A stretch of 64,000 bases of DNA from Pseudomonadota bacterium (GCA_021809435.1 JAKBAD010000003.1:1-64000); one strand, 5' to 3'. Numbered from the stretch's first letter, positions 1-9,636 are shown. Translations and numbers: made by a program. The notes: a model not told the origin generated them from the letters alone.

Positions 1-101
1 AGGACTACGCCACGCAATGGCTATGGACGTACAACAACGAACGGCCCAATATGGGCATAGGCGGAATGACACCCGCTCAGAAACTGAAACTGGCCGCGTG
101 A
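1..101 (+). CDS. IS3-family transposase, C-terminal fragment
   Basis: The frame starting at base 3 reads through to a TGA at 99-101 and ends with YNNERPNMGIGGMTPAQKL followed by LAA. This is the characteristic end of the IS3 orfB integrase core (rve_3 region, usual form YNxxRPHxxLGxxTPxE). It is open at the window's left edge, so nothing can be said about the DDE residues or whether the element is active. Family assignment is firm; subgroup is not determinable. Confidence 0.75.
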   Translation, partial: DYATQWLWTYNNERPNMGIGGMTPAQKLKLAA

Positions 102-142
102 ATTCTACGAATAAGCCCCGTTAAAAACGGGGGGATTACCCA
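1..142 (+). mobile_element. Right end of an IS3-family insertion sequence (truncated by window edge)
   Basis: The first 101 bases encode the tail of an IS3-type transposase. About 15 bases after its stop is a GC-rich hairpin (CCCCGTTAAAAACGGGG, 116-132), and the sequence then runs to a CA dinucleotide at 141-142. IS3-family elements normally end in CA just downstream of orfB, so 114-142 is a plausible right inverted repeat. The left end lies outside the window, so the exact boundary and target duplication cannot be verified. The 143-368 stretch after it is less GC-rich than the rest and shows no recognisable gene. Confidence 0.5.
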
Positions 143-368
143 CCAGAAGACCGGTTGGTCTGGGTCTATGGACCAGATGGAGAAGGCACCCCAGCTTTCT
201 CAGACTTCGGCATAAAAAAACTTGGAAGATATCATCAGGGAACGCCGGCGCCCAAAAAAGTAGTTCCCGCGTCTTGCACTGGATGTATACTTCGTCTTGC
301 CGCCAATCCCGAGTCCAAAAATCAGATAAGCGCTGTATACTCATACGTCATGAAGGCTAAGCCAAAGC

Positions 369-2192
369 TCACTCGTCCCGATAAGCCATCACCGTCTCGG
401 CCACGCTGTCGGCGACATGCTCCTTGGTAATCACCCCCGCCACATCCGCCCCGCGCGGCATGGCCACATTATCGCGCACCACCACCGCCATCAGCGCCCC
501 CTTTGTCCAAATCCGGCGGATCACCTCATAGGCGATGGTGCTTTCGCGCACCACGGTGAAGTTGCGGTTGGCCAACTGGCCCAGCGTCATGCTGCGCTCG
601 GCCTCGGCCAAGCCCCGGCGCAGCGCCATGTTTATGCGCAGCACGCCTTTAATATGGCCGTCCTCTGTGACTACTACATGGCGCATGCGCCCGGTTTCCT
701 CCTCGGCGCTCAAAAACGCCCCAAATCCGGTTTCGGCGGGCAGAACCTGCACATCGCGCTCCATCACCGTCGCTGCCCGGCGCACCATGAACATATTGGC
801 GTGCCGCGCCTTGGGTATGGCATGGCCCCGCCCGACCAGCTTAATGGTGTAAATACTCTCGCGCGAGAGCAGCCGCCGCACGCCCAGCGCGGTGGCTACC
901 GCCACGATCATGGGCATGACGATGCCGTAATCACGGGTCATCTCGAAAATCATGGTCACCGCCGTCATGGCCGCGCCGGTGCTGCCGCCCACCATGGCGG
1001 CCATACCCACCATGGCAAAGCCCGGCACGCTCACCGGCAGCGGCACATGCAGCGCCTGCAAGGTGGCGGCCAGCGCCGCGCCAATGGTCGCGCCCATGAA
1101 CAGCGAGGGTGAGAAAATCCCGCCCGAAGAGCCCGAGCCCAGACTGACCGAGGTGGCAAACAGCTTGGCCGTGAACAGCAGCAGCAAAAACCCCGCCAGC
1201 ACCGGCAGGCTGGCGGTCATCTGCCCGTTCAGTAGCGCCTCGATGGTGGCGTAGCTCACGCCCTCCACATAATAATGCCCATAAGCCCGCTGGAGGATGT
1301 AAATCAGCAGCCCCACCATCGCCATGCCCAGCGCGTGGCGCGTATAGCGCCCGGGCACGCGCTCAAACAGCCGCTCGGCGCCGTGCAACCCGCGGATGAA
1401 CCCGGCCGCGGCCAGCCCGCACGCGGCCCCCAGCAGCGCGAACAACAGGAGCGTGGCGGCGGCCTGCGGGTTGGTTCCCAGCGGCGCCAGGGCGGGCACG
1501 GCAAAGGCTGGCTGGTCGCCAAAAAACGCCCGCCCCACAAAGGTGGCGGCGCCCGTGGCCAGTGCGGTGGGCAAAAACGAGGTCACGCCGATCTCGGGCA
1601 TCATCAGCTCGACCGCGAACATCACCCCGCCGATGGGGGTGTTGAACGTGGCGGCAATGCCTGCTCCGGCGCCGGCGGCCACCAGAATAATGCGCTGCTC
1701 GGGCGCCATGCGCACCCATTGCCCCAGCGTCGAGCCCAGAGCCGAGCCGATCTGGATGATCGGCCCCTCGCGCCCCACCGCCGCGCCGGTGCCAATCGCC
1801 ACCGCCGAGGCGAGCGACTTGATCACCGCCACCACCGGGCGGATGACCCCGCCCTGATAGAAGATCGCGTCCATCACCTCAGGCACGCCATGGCCGCGCG
1901 CCTCGGGCGCGAAATTGACCACCAGAAACGTCACCACCATGCCGCCGATCACCGGCACCATAATAATCCCCGCCCCCCAGGGAGCGGCGGCAGTGAAATG
2001 GTTGGCGTCATAATGCCAGGTGAAATGGCCCAGAAACGCCGCATCGTGAATCAGCCCGATCAGCCCCCTGAACACCACGGCGCCCAGGCCCGTGAACAGC
2101 CCCAGCCCCAGCGCCAGCAGCGAGAGCGCCAGCAGGCCAAGTGGCGGCGAGGGGAGGGCGCTGTCATTGGGTGAGGTGTCTGGCTGGGTCAT
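369..2192 (-). CDS. ClC-family chloride channel/transporter with C-terminal CBS region
   Basis: This 607-residue integral membrane protein moves chloride across the inner membrane, by family knowledge often as a Cl-/H+ antiporter. The selectivity motifs are visible: GHGVP (about 100-104, a variant of the usual GSGIP), GREGP (about 140-144, with the gating glutamate) and GSGSSGGIFSP (about 355-365). About ten hydrophobic segments are followed by a soluble tail from about residue 450 that looks like a CBS-domain pair. It lies 41 bp downstream of otsA on the same strand and may be the last gene of the osmotic-stress operon. The histidine in GHGVP replaces the usual serine, so anion preference could differ from chloride. 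Confidence 0.9.
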   Translation of the reverse strand: MTQPDTSPNDSALPSPPLGLLALSLLALGLGLFTGLGAVVFRGLIGLIHDAAFLGHFTWHYDANHFTAAAPWGAGIIMVPVIGGMVVTFLVVNFAPEARGHGVPEVMDAIFYQGGVIRPVVAVIKSLASAVAIGTGAAVGREGPIIQIGSALGSTLGQWVRMAPEQRIILVAAGAGAGIAATFNTPIGGVMFAVELMMPEIGVTSFLPTALATGAATFVGRAFFGDQPAFAVPALAPLGTNPQAAATLLLFALLGAACGLAAAGFIRGLHGAERLFERVPGRYTRHALGMAMVGLLIYILQRAYGHYYVEGVSYATIEALLNGQMTASLPVLAGFLLLLFTAKLFATSVSLGSGSSGGIFSPSLFMGATIGAALAATLQALHVPLPVSVPGFAMVGMAAMVGGSTGAAMTAVTMIFEMTRDYGIVMPMIVAVATALGVRRLLSRESIYTIKLVGRGHAIPKARHANMFMVRRAATVMERDVQVLPAETGFGAFLSAEEETGRMRHVVVTEDGHIKGVLRINMALRRGLAEAERSMTLGQLANRNFTVVRESTIAYEVIRRIWTKGALMAVVVRDNVAMPRGADVAGVITKEHVADSVAETVMAYRDE

Positions 2193-2233
2193 AAGCCGGT
2201 TTTCATGGTTCGGCGCGCCCTTGGCAATGGCGC

Positions 2234-3607
2234 TCAGCCCGAGGGCACGTGCAGCGCGGCCAAAAACCCCTTGGCGAACGAGGCCGCGGTGGTGTGTTGC
2301 ACCTTGGCCAGCAGCGCGGCATGGCGCGCGCGGCGCTCGCCGGCCTTCATGGTCAGCGCCTGGTGCAGCGCGCCGGCCACCTCCTCGGCATCATAGGGGT
2401 TCACCAGCAGCGCCTCCGTCAGCTCCTCGGCCGCCCCCGCGAAGCGCGAGAGAATCAGCACCCCCGGATCGGTTTCGTCCTGCGCGGCCACGAATTCCTT
2501 GGCCACCAGGTTCATGCCGTCGCGCAGCGGGGTCACCAGCCCAATGCGCGCCACCCGGTAAAACCCCGCCAGCGTCCGCCGCGAGAGCGCGCGGGTCATA
2601 TAGCGTATCGGCACCCAGTCGAAATCCGAGAACCGGCCGTTAATGTCGCCCGCCTTGCGGTCGAGTTCGCGGCGCAGATCGGCATATTCAAACACCTCCT
2701 CGCGTGAGCGCGCGGCCACCTGCAAAAAGCTGATCTGGCGCACATGCTCGGGATAATGGCCGAGCAGGCGGCTGAACGCCTCGAAGCGGTTGGGCAGCCC
2801 CTTGGTGTAGTCCAGCCGGTCGGCGCCAATGGCCAAAGCGCGCCCGGCCAGGCTTTCCACCAGCCGCCTGGCCTCGGGCCCGGCGGCGGCGCGCGCCGCG
2901 GTGCGGTTGAACTCGCGCGCGTTAATTCCCACCGGCGCCACCACCACCCGCACGCGCCGTGCGCCAAGGCACACATGCTCCCCCTCAATGGTGGCCCCCA
3001 AAATCTCGCGCGCCGAGTCAAAAAACGCCTCGCGGTCGCGGCTGGTCTGAAACCCCACCACATCGGCGGCGCACAGCGCGGCCAGCAGGTCGGCGGCGGG
3101 CGGCAGCACCTGCATCACCATCGCGGGCATGAAGGGAATATGCAGAAAAAACCCAATCCGGTTGGCCACCCCCAGCGCGCGCAGCTCCACCGCCAGCGTG
3201 AACAGCTGGTAGTCGTGAATCCAGATGACATCATCCTCGCGCAGCAACGGCCGCAGCGCGGCGGCAAAGGCGGCGTTCACGCGCCGGTAGCCCTCATAAT
3301 CCTCGCGCCGGTAATTCAGCAGCCCGGTGCGCAAATGCAGCAGCGGCCACAGCGCGCTGTTCGAGAAGCCGGCATAGAATTGCTGGTAATCCGCCTCCGC
3401 CAGATCGAGCGTGGCATAGCTGATCCCGTCGGCCTCCTGCATATGCGGCTCCTTCGGAGCGGGGCCGTGCCGGCGCTTGCCGCTCCAGCCAAACCACAAG
3501 GTGCCGGGCTGCAACGCCTCCGCCAGCACCACCGCCAGCCCGCCCGCGCGCACGCCGCGCTCCGAAGGAGCCGGTACCCGGTTTGAAACTACGACAAGCC
3601 GCGCCAC
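2234..3607 (-). CDS. otsA: Trehalose-6-phosphate synthase (GT20)
   Basis: The enzyme joins UDP-glucose to glucose-6-phosphate to give trehalose-6-phosphate in the cytoplasm. Seen are the N-terminal ARLVVVSNRVP segment, the WFGWSG motif, DRLDYTKGL and PLRDGMNLVAKEF, all hallmarks of family GT20. I chose the GTG at 3607, because the protein then begins as family members do and GGGAGGAGGG lies just upstream. This start overlaps the end of the GH15 gene by 19 bp, indicating translational coupling. The resulting 457 residues is the normal length. Its product is the substrate of OtsB, encoded two genes upstream. Confidence 0.93.
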   Translation of the reverse strand: MARLVVVSNRVPAPSERGVRAGGLAVVLAEALQPGTLWFGWSGKRRHGPAPKEPHMQEADGISYATLDLAEADYQQFYAGFSNSALWPLLHLRTGLLNYRREDYEGYRRVNAAFAAALRPLLREDDVIWIHDYQLFTLAVELRALGVANRIGFFLHIPFMPAMVMQVLPPAADLLAALCAADVVGFQTSRDREAFFDSAREILGATIEGEHVCLGARRVRVVVAPVGINAREFNRTAARAAAGPEARRLVESLAGRALAIGADRLDYTKGLPNRFEAFSRLLGHYPEHVRQISFLQVAARSREEVFEYADLRRELDRKAGDINGRFSDFDWVPIRYMTRALSRRTLAGFYRVARIGLVTPLRDGMNLVAKEFVAAQDETDPGVLILSRFAGAAEELTEALLVNPYDAEEVAGALHQALTMKAGERRARHAALLAKVQHTTAASFAKGFLAALHVPSG

Positions 3608-5385
3608 ATGCCCTCCTCCCAGCTGCGTGACAGCCTCATCGCCGATAAAATCAGCCCCACCTGCGAATAAGTCTGCGGAAAATTCCCCCACAGCTCACCG
3701 CCGCGCGGGTCCAAATCTTCAGAGAGCAGCCCGACATGGTTGCGCCGCTCCAAAATCTTCTCGAACAAACCGCGCGCCGCCTCGGGCCGTCCGGCCATCA
3801 CCAGCGCGTTCACATACCAAAAGCTGCACACCAAAAACGCCGTCTCGGGCGTGCCGAAATCATCGGGCGTTTCGTAGCGCAGCAAAAACCCGTCGCGCAT
3901 CAGCCGCGCCTCCACCACATCCAGCGTCTTCAAAAACGCCGGCGCGGTGGCCGAGATCATGCCGATCTCGGGCAGCAGCAGCACCGAGGCATCGAGCGCC
4001 GCGTCATCGAGCACGCCCGAAATCCAGCCCCCGTTGGGCACAATGGCGCGGGCCAGAATCTGTTCGCGCAGCTCATCGGCCTTGGCGGTCCAGGCGTCCC
4101 CCTCGGCGATCTGGCCAACCGCCCGCGCGATCAGCCCCAGCTTTGAAAGCGCGGCCCAGCACATGGCGGCCGAGAAGGTATGCACATCCGCGCGGGTGCG
4201 AAATTCCCAAGGTCCGGCATCGGGGGTGAGCGCGATGCGCTCGGCCATCTTTCCTAGCGGCCGCAACCGGCGATAGAGCGCCAAATCACCCCGCGCGGGC
4301 AGGCGGGCGTCGAAAAACATCTGCGCCAGGCTCAGAATAATCGCCCCATAGGCGTCATTCTGGCGCTGCGCGTGGGCGGCGTTGCCAATCCGCACCGGCC
4401 CCAACCCATGAAACCCGGCCAGCGCCGGGGCGATGCGCTCCTCGGTCTCCATGCCGGGGGCAATGGTGAATAGCGGCGCGATTTCGGCATTGGCGTCGCG
4501 CAGCATGGTATCTTGCACATAGCCGATGAAATTTTCCATCGTGCGTGTCGCGCTCAGCCGGTTGAGGGCGTTGATGGTGAAATAGGAATCACGTGGCCAG
4601 CAGAAGCGGTAATCCCAGTTGCGCGCCGAGCCGGGAGCCTCGGGAATCGAGGTGGTGAGCGCGGCCACCACGCCGCCGGTATCCTCATAGGTGCAGAGTT
4701 TGAGCGTGATGGCGGCGCGGATCACCGCCTCCTGCCAATCGAAGGGAATGTTGAGATCCGCCACCCAGCCCTGCCAATAGGCCATGGTCTCTTGCAAGAA
4801 CTGGTCGAGCAGCGGCCCGGGCGCGCTGGTCAGCGGCTCATCGGGGCCGAGCACGAAACTCACTGGCCGGCCGAGCGAAAAATCCGCCTCATGCAGCAAA
4901 TAAGAGAGCGGCATGTCGGTGGTCAGGCGCACCGCGGTCTCCGGCCCGGCAAAGCGCACATGGTGGCTGCCCGCCACCGCCTCGGGCCGCACCGCGCCAT
5001 ACTCAAAGCCCGGGCGCAGCACCACGGTCACGCGCGGCTGGCCGCTCACCAGCTCAACGCGGCGCATCAGCATGGCCGGGCGGAAGATCCGCCCATAGCG
5101 CCGGAAGCGCGGGCAGAAATCGACAATGCGCACGCACCCGCCATGCACATCGTGCAGCATGGTCTCGACAATGGCGGTATTGGGCAGATAACGCTGCGCG
5201 CTGCCCGCGAAATCGGCCACCCGCACCTCGAAATACCCGCTCTCGGGCGTCTCGCCGCCCAGCAGGGCATGAAAGAGCGGGTCGCCATCGAGGCGCGGAT
5301 AGCAGCACCACACATGGCGCCCCCGCGGGTCGATCAGCGAGGCGATCTCGCAATTCCCGGTCACGGCATAATCAAGCCCCGCCAT
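3589..5385 (-). CDS. Glycoside hydrolase family 15 protein (glucoamylase/trehalase type)
   Basis: This 598-residue cytoplasmic enzyme belongs to GH15. It has the N-terminal beta-domain start NCEIASLIDPRGRHVWCCYP, the core motif RNWDYRFCWPRDSYF (about 260-275), and the late segment SEDLDPRGGELWGNFPQ that carries the second catalytic acid. Prokaryotic GH15 proteins act on malto-oligosaccharides or on trehalose. The position between otsB and otsA, with 1-bp and 19-bp junctions, favours trehalose as substrate, but the sequence alone does not decide. If it is a trehalase, the operon encodes both synthesis and breakdown. Confidence 0.88.
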   Translation of the reverse strand: MAGLDYAVTGNCEIASLIDPRGRHVWCCYPRLDGDPLFHALLGGETPESGYFEVRVADFAGSAQRYLPNTAIVETMLHDVHGGCVRIVDFCPRFRRYGRIFRPAMLMRRVELVSGQPRVTVVLRPGFEYGAVRPEAVAGSHHVRFAGPETAVRLTTDMPLSYLLHEADFSLGRPVSFVLGPDEPLTSAPGPLLDQFLQETMAYWQGWVADLNIPFDWQEAVIRAAITLKLCTYEDTGGVVAALTTSIPEAPGSARNWDYRFCWPRDSYFTINALNRLSATRTMENFIGYVQDTMLRDANAEIAPLFTIAPGMETEERIAPALAGFHGLGPVRIGNAAHAQRQNDAYGAIILSLAQMFFDARLPARGDLALYRRLRPLGKMAERIALTPDAGPWEFRTRADVHTFSAAMCWAALSKLGLIARAVGQIAEGDAWTAKADELREQILARAIVPNGGWISGVLDDAALDASVLLLPEIGMISATAPAFLKTLDVVEARLMRDGFLLRYETPDDFGTPETAFLVCSFWYVNALVMAGRPEAARGLFEKILERRNHVGLLSEDLDPRGGELWGNFPQTYSQVGLILSAMRLSRSWEEGMWRGLS

Positions 5386-5386
5386 C

Positions 5387-6106
5387 TCAGCCCTCCCGCG
5401 TATCGCGCACGAGCGAGGTCAGCCACGCGCGCACCGCCGCCGGCCCGCCGGCGAAATCATGCCCCACATGCAGCCCCACGCCGCCATAATCATAAGCCGC
5501 GCCAATGGCCGGCTCGTCGGTCACGTCATCGCCAATAAACACCGGCAACCGCCCGGCAAAGGGCGCGCGGCCCATGAACCAGGCCAGCGCGCGCTCTTTC
5601 CCGGCCCGCGGCGGGCGCACTTCCCACGCCATGTTGGCGGGCAAAATCTCGGCCTGCGTGCCCACCAGCCGGCTGAGCGCATGGTGCAGCACCCCCGCCT
5701 GCGCCGGGGCCTTGCGAAAATGCACCGTAAAGCCCAGCCGCTTGGGCTCCAGCATCACGCCGGGCATCGCCGCCACCAGCACGGCCATCTCCGCCTGCCA
5801 GTTGCCCATGGCGCTTACCGGCCGGGCCAGCTGGTGCAGCGCGCCCGCGCCATCGCGCACAAAGGCGCCATGTTCGGCGGCGGTGGCGAAATCATCGCCA
5901 AACAGCGCATCCACATCGGCCATCGCCCGCCCGGTCACGAAGGCCAGCGCGCCATCGAGCTGGTCGCGCAGCCGGCGCAGCCGCGCGGCCAGCCCGGGCG
6001 GCACGCTCACCCCGCCGGGGGTGGGGGCGAAATCGAGCAGCGTGCCGTCAATATCGAGAAACAGCGCCTTGCGCGGCAGGCGCGCGGCGGCCAGCAGCGA
6101 GATCAT
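5387..6106 (-). CDS. otsB: Trehalose-6-phosphate phosphatase (HAD superfamily)
   Basis: It dephosphorylates trehalose-6-phosphate to trehalose. The 239-residue protein has the HAD nucleophile motif LDIDGTLLDF near residue 18, the second motif VTGRAMADVD, and the metal-binding GDDVTDEPA near residue 195, all standard for OtsB. The start ATG overlaps the stop of the mechanosensitive channel gene as ATGA (6103-6106), and only one base separates its stop from the GH15 start, so the four genes are very probably one transcript. Confidence 0.93.
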   Translation of the reverse strand: MISLLAAARLPRKALFLDIDGTLLDFAPTPGGVSVPPGLAARLRRLRDQLDGALAFVTGRAMADVDALFGDDFATAAEHGAFVRDGAGALHQLARPVSAMGNWQAEMAVLVAAMPGVMLEPKRLGFTVHFRKAPAQAGVLHHALSRLVGTQAEILPANMAWEVRPPRAGKERALAWFMGRAPFAGRLPVFIGDDVTDEPAIGAAYDYGGVGLHVGHDFAGGPAAVRAWLTSLVRDTREG

Positions 6107-8292
6107 GGCGCCCCCTGTCCGGCCAGCGCCACCAGCGCCTCGACATGGGCACTCGGCGCCTTGCCCTGCTTATCGGTGCCAAAATAAATGGTCTGATGCG
6201 GGAACGGAATATCGATCCCCAGCTCATCGAAGCGCCGCTTCATCCGGCGGTTGAATTCGCGCATCACGGTCCATTGCTGGATCGGTTTGGTCTTGATCCG
6301 CGCCTTGATGATGATGGCCGAATCCGCGAACTGATCGAGGCCAAAAATCTCGATTGGCGCCAGAATCAGCGGCGCGAATTCAGGCGTTTCCCGCAACTCC
6401 GCCCCCAGCGCCGCGATCACGCCCATCACCTCATCCACATCCTCGCGGTAAGCCACCCCGATGCTGAACAGCGCGTACGAGAATTCCTTGGTCATGTTCT
6501 GCACCGTCGTAACTTCCGAAAACGGAATGATAATCACCGTGCCGCTCATGTCGCGCAGCCGGATGGAGCGGATGGTGATCTGCTCCACCAGCCCCGAGCT
6601 GCCCGCGACCGACACAACATCCCCCACCGCCACCGCGTCCTGCATCAAAATGAACATCCCCGTAATGACATCCTTGACCAGGCTCTGCGCGCCAAACCCC
6701 ACCGCGATGCCGGCAATGCCCGCGCCCGCCAGCAGCGGCCCGATATTGATGCCAAGCGTCGCCAGCGCCACCAGCCCCACGCCAAGGCCCAGCACAATGG
6801 CCAGCATTTTGCGCGCCAGCGGCAGCAGCGTGCGCACGCGCGCGGTCTGCTCCAGGCTCACCCCGTCCTCGCCTGGCCGCGAGAGCGAAAACGTCACCAG
6901 TAAATTAGCCAGCTCCCACACCAGCACGGCGGCCCCGGCCGAGAGCCCGATGGTGGCCACCGCCCCCACCAGCCGCTCGCCGCCTGGCGTCGCCAGCAGC
7001 GCCAGCGCATCCAGCCCCCAGGCCTGCGCCACCATCAGCGCGGCCAGCGCATAAATCAGCACCCGCCCGGCATCGGTCATCAGCGGCGCATATAAATTAG
7101 CCCGCGCCTGCAACCCCGGCAGCCGCAGCTCCAGCGCCGGGCTCACCGTAAAAAACCGCGCGGCCAGAAAACTGCCCCCGCCATCGGCGCCACGCGCCAG
7201 CGCCAGCACCAGCACCGAACCCAGCGTGGCGCGGGCCAGAAAGCTAAATCCCCCCGGCACACTGGCCGCCCACACGCCATAAACCCCCAGCAAATAGGCA
7301 ATGGCCGCGATATGCCAAATCCCCGCCGCCCCGGCCCGCGCCTGGCCCAGCCAGCCGCCCCCGCCCGCACCGCGAATCCTGCGCGCCACCGGCTTGCGGT
7401 TTTGCAAAATCAGCATCGCCGCCAGCCCGGCCAGCGCCAGCCCGTAAGCGCGCTGGAGCGCCGCGCCTAAATCCGCGTCCAGCCCGGCCCGCCCGGCAAA
7501 TGTCAGGCCGAACCACCCATAAACCCCAAACCGCGAGAGGCGCTGCACCCACACCAATGCGTAATCGGCGCTGGCCTCGTCGAGCGGCAAAAAACGCCCG
7601 CCGCCTGGCCCGCCCAGCAGCAATGCTCCGGCCAGCGCGCCAATACCGCCGGCCAGCGCCGCCGCCTCCACCACCGCCCGCCCCAGCGCATCCGCCGCGG
7701 CGGCCACCGGCAGAATGGTGGGTGCCACCGCCAGCGCGCCCAGCCCGGCCGCCAGCAGCACCAGGGGCGGCGCCAGACTAATCAGCGCCGCGCCCAACCC
7801 GGCCAGTGTCCGTCGCCATGGGGGCGCGCTGGCCAGCGCGCCCAGCCGCCGCGCGGCGGGCGCCAGCAGGCGGCGCGCCAGCCAGCCCATCAGCCCCGCC
7901 AGCACCACCACCCCGCCGCTCACCCCCGCGCCTGCCAGCCATTGGCGCCGCAGCGCGGCGTTGCCCGCCAGCTGCCGTCCCCACGCCTCCAGCGCGGCCA
8001 CCGGCGCCAAACGCGCAATATGTGTGAGCGTTCCGCCCAGCCGCGCCGCTTGTGCCGAAACGCGCTCGGCCAGCCCTGCTGGCGGGGGCGCGGTTTGCGC
8101 ACGCACCGCCAGCAGGGCGTTGATCTCATCAATCAGCGCCGTCCGCGCGGTGGGGTCTTGCAGGGTTTGCGAAAGCGCATGCAACGCGGCGGCCGGCACG
8201 GGCACCACGGGCGTCGCGGCGCGCGCCCAGCCCAGCCCCATGGCCAGCGCCATCAAAAGGGCGAGGCCAACATGCCATGATCTGCTGCGCAT
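6103..8292 (-). CDS. MscS-family mechanosensitive ion channel with signal peptide
   Basis: This large MscS-type channel (729 residues) should release solutes on hypo-osmotic shock. The ATG at 8292 is chosen over an upstream in-frame ATG because AAGGAGGAG lies just before it and the product then begins MRSRSWHVGLALLMALAMGL, a clear signal peptide ending near AARA. A periplasmic region is followed by many alanine/leucine-rich transmembrane segments. The MscS core is seen near residues 515-560 (GPLLAGAGIAGIAVGFGAQS, the TM3 pore helix) and the beta domain follows with VGDVVSVAGSSGLVEQITI. It is the first gene of the trehalose operon. Confidence 0.9.
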   Translation of the reverse strand: MRSRSWHVGLALLMALAMGLGWARAATPVVPVPAAALHALSQTLQDPTARTALIDEINALLAVRAQTAPPPAGLAERVSAQAARLGGTLTHIARLAPVAALEAWGRQLAGNAALRRQWLAGAGVSGGVVVLAGLMGWLARRLLAPAARRLGALASAPPWRRTLAGLGAALISLAPPLVLLAAGLGALAVAPTILPVAAAADALGRAVVEAAALAGGIGALAGALLLGGPGGGRFLPLDEASADYALVWVQRLSRFGVYGWFGLTFAGRAGLDADLGAALQRAYGLALAGLAAMLILQNRKPVARRIRGAGGGGWLGQARAGAAGIWHIAAIAYLLGVYGVWAASVPGGFSFLARATLGSVLVLALARGADGGGSFLAARFFTVSPALELRLPGLQARANLYAPLMTDAGRVLIYALAALMVAQAWGLDALALLATPGGERLVGAVATIGLSAGAAVLVWELANLLVTFSLSRPGEDGVSLEQTARVRTLLPLARKMLAIVLGLGVGLVALATLGINIGPLLAGAGIAGIAVGFGAQSLVKDVITGMFILMQDAVAVGDVVSVAGSSGLVEQITIRSIRLRDMSGTVIIIPFSEVTTVQNMTKEFSYALFSIGVAYREDVDEVMGVIAALGAELRETPEFAPLILAPIEIFGLDQFADSAIIIKARIKTKPIQQWTVMREFNRRMKRRFDELGIDIPFPHQTIYFGTDKQGKAPSAHVEALVALAGQGAP

Positions 8293-8670
8293 TGTCTCCT
8301 CCTTGCGGTTTAGCGGAAGAGATCGTGCAGGCCCTCCCGGCAAGAACGGCCATTCTCCTCCACGCTCCCAATCGGAGCGCTCGGTGGGCACCTTCCCGGG
8401 GCACCTATGCGGGGTACCCAAGTCTTTCGCCACGAGACAGCTTTGTCAATGCATAAAGAATTTTAGTATGTACATAAATTAATAAAATAGAAACGACATC
8501 AAATCAATCGGCGTAACGATCAAAACATCGTAGCCCTGCTGTCAAGCTTCACCGTTCCAGCCCGCCCACGCTGGTGCCGCTCCGGGCCGTCCCGCCGTCG
8601 GGCACGCCTGGTTGGCCAAGGCGCCGGGCACCTTACATGAACAAATTGTAATCACGCCGACAGGGCAAAC
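8293..8670. other. Intergenic region upstream of the mscS-trehalose operon
   Basis: No gene is visible in these 378 bases. An AT-rich block at about 8450-8515 is unlike the surrounding DNA and is the likely promoter area for the leftward mscS operon. On the minus strand it contains TTGACA (from + strand tgtcaa near 8440), but no convincing -10 hexamer at the right distance. I looked for an EcfG-type GGAAC/CGTT pair, as expected for general-stress control of trehalose genes, and did not find one. Confidence 0.4.
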
Positions 8671-8697
8671 AAAACCCGGGAGCCACCGCCCCCGGGT
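8671..8697 (-). terminator. Rho-independent terminator after the outer-membrane protein gene
   Basis: The arms ACCCGGG (8674-8680) and CCCGGGT (8691-8697) form a 7-bp GC-rich stem with a 10-base loop. On the minus strand the stem is followed by TTTTG, giving a short U-tract. It begins 10 bp beyond the stop of the gene at 8707-9636. Confidence 0.65.
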
Positions 8698-8706
8698 CGC
8701 GGCGGT

Positions 8707-9636
8707 TCAGAACCGCGTGGTCAGGCGAACATTGAAAATATCGCCCGCCACATCGTTACGCGCGTGCAGATTATGGTTCCACGCCGCCATCACGCCGAAA
8801 TTCGAGAATTGATAGCCCACCAGCGGCCCCATCCCGAAATTGGTGACCGTGCTGTTGGCCACCTTGGCGCCGTTCTGGGTATCGGCGTTCAGCTGGTTCT
8901 CCTGCGCCAGCCCCAGCCCCAGCGTCCACGGCCCCATGGTCCTGGCAATGGTGTAATCAACCGAGATCTGGCTGCCCGACCGGTAGGTGATACCGGCATA
9001 ATGGTCCGAGGAGAGCGGCACATCGAGGTGGAATTCCGCGCTCACATTCCAGCCATTGCCCAGATAGCTCACCCCCAGATCGGGCTGCACCACCCCATAG
9101 CCATTGCCCGAGGGCAGGCCGCCATTATTGAGCGTGGTGGCCATGGTCGAGCTGGCGTCCGGCACCTGAAATTCCAACCCCACCTTCACAAACAGCGCGT
9201 GGGGCAGTTGCCATGAGAGCAGGCCCGGAATCAGCACCGTGTTGAACGTGCCCCAATTGCCCAGCCCCGCCTTGCCCGAGAGATCGGGTGAGACGTTATA
9301 ATCAAACGGCTGCGCGATGCCCGCGGCATAAGTCGCGCCCAGCACCCGCAGGCCCGGCACCCACAGTACCACCGGCACCTCCACCAGCGCCGACAGCCCG
9401 GTATTCGAAACCTTATGGCCATTGCCGCCGAAATAAGAATAGCTGGCCCAGTAATTGTTAAGCACCCCATACACGCCGGGCGGCGGCAGCGCGCCGGCGG
9501 GCACGCCCTCGTTCACGCCGCGCAAATAAGGGTCCCATAGCCGCGTCGCGTGCGCGCGGGGGGCAAAAAACCCGGTCATCAACGCGCCAAGCGCAGCCGC
9601 CTTCAGCCAGGCCCCACCGGGGCATGTCATCGTCAT
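8707..9636 (-). CDS. Outer-membrane beta-barrel protein, phenol MetA-degradation (SphA-like) type
   Basis: This 309-residue protein has an N-terminal signal peptide ending in PRAHA and then alternating beta-strand sequence rich in Tyr, Trp, Gly and Asn. It ends in RLTTRF, with the terminal phenylalanine typical of BAM-inserted outer-membrane proteins. The overall pattern matches the family annotated as MetA-pathway of phenol degradation (PF13557), thought to take up hydrophobic or aromatic compounds. It lies downstream of the cyclohexanecarboxylate operon on the same strand, 73 bp after the thiolase, but has its own strong ribosome-binding site (AAGGAGG). A role in taking up alicyclic acids is an inference from position. 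Confidence 0.7.
   Translation of the reverse strand: MTMTCPGGAWLKAAALGALMTGFFAPRAHATRLWDPYLRGVNEGVPAGALPPPGVYGVLNNYWASYSYFGGNGHKVSNTGLSALVEVPVVLWVPGLRVLGATYAAGIAQPFDYNVSPDLSGKAGLGNWGTFNTVLIPGLLSWQLPHALFVKVGLEFQVPDASSTMATTLNNGGLPSGNGYGVVQPDLGVSYLGNGWNVSAEFHLDVPLSSDHYAGITYRSGSQISVDYTIARTMGPWTLGLGLAQENQLNADTQNGAKVANSTVTNFGMGPLVGYQFSNFGVMAAWNHNLHARNDVAGDIFNVRLTTRF

Noticed and set aside
155-430. 91-codon plus-strand frame next to the IS end
   Set aside because: No recognisable family, no ribosome-binding site, and it runs into the ClC gene on the other strand.
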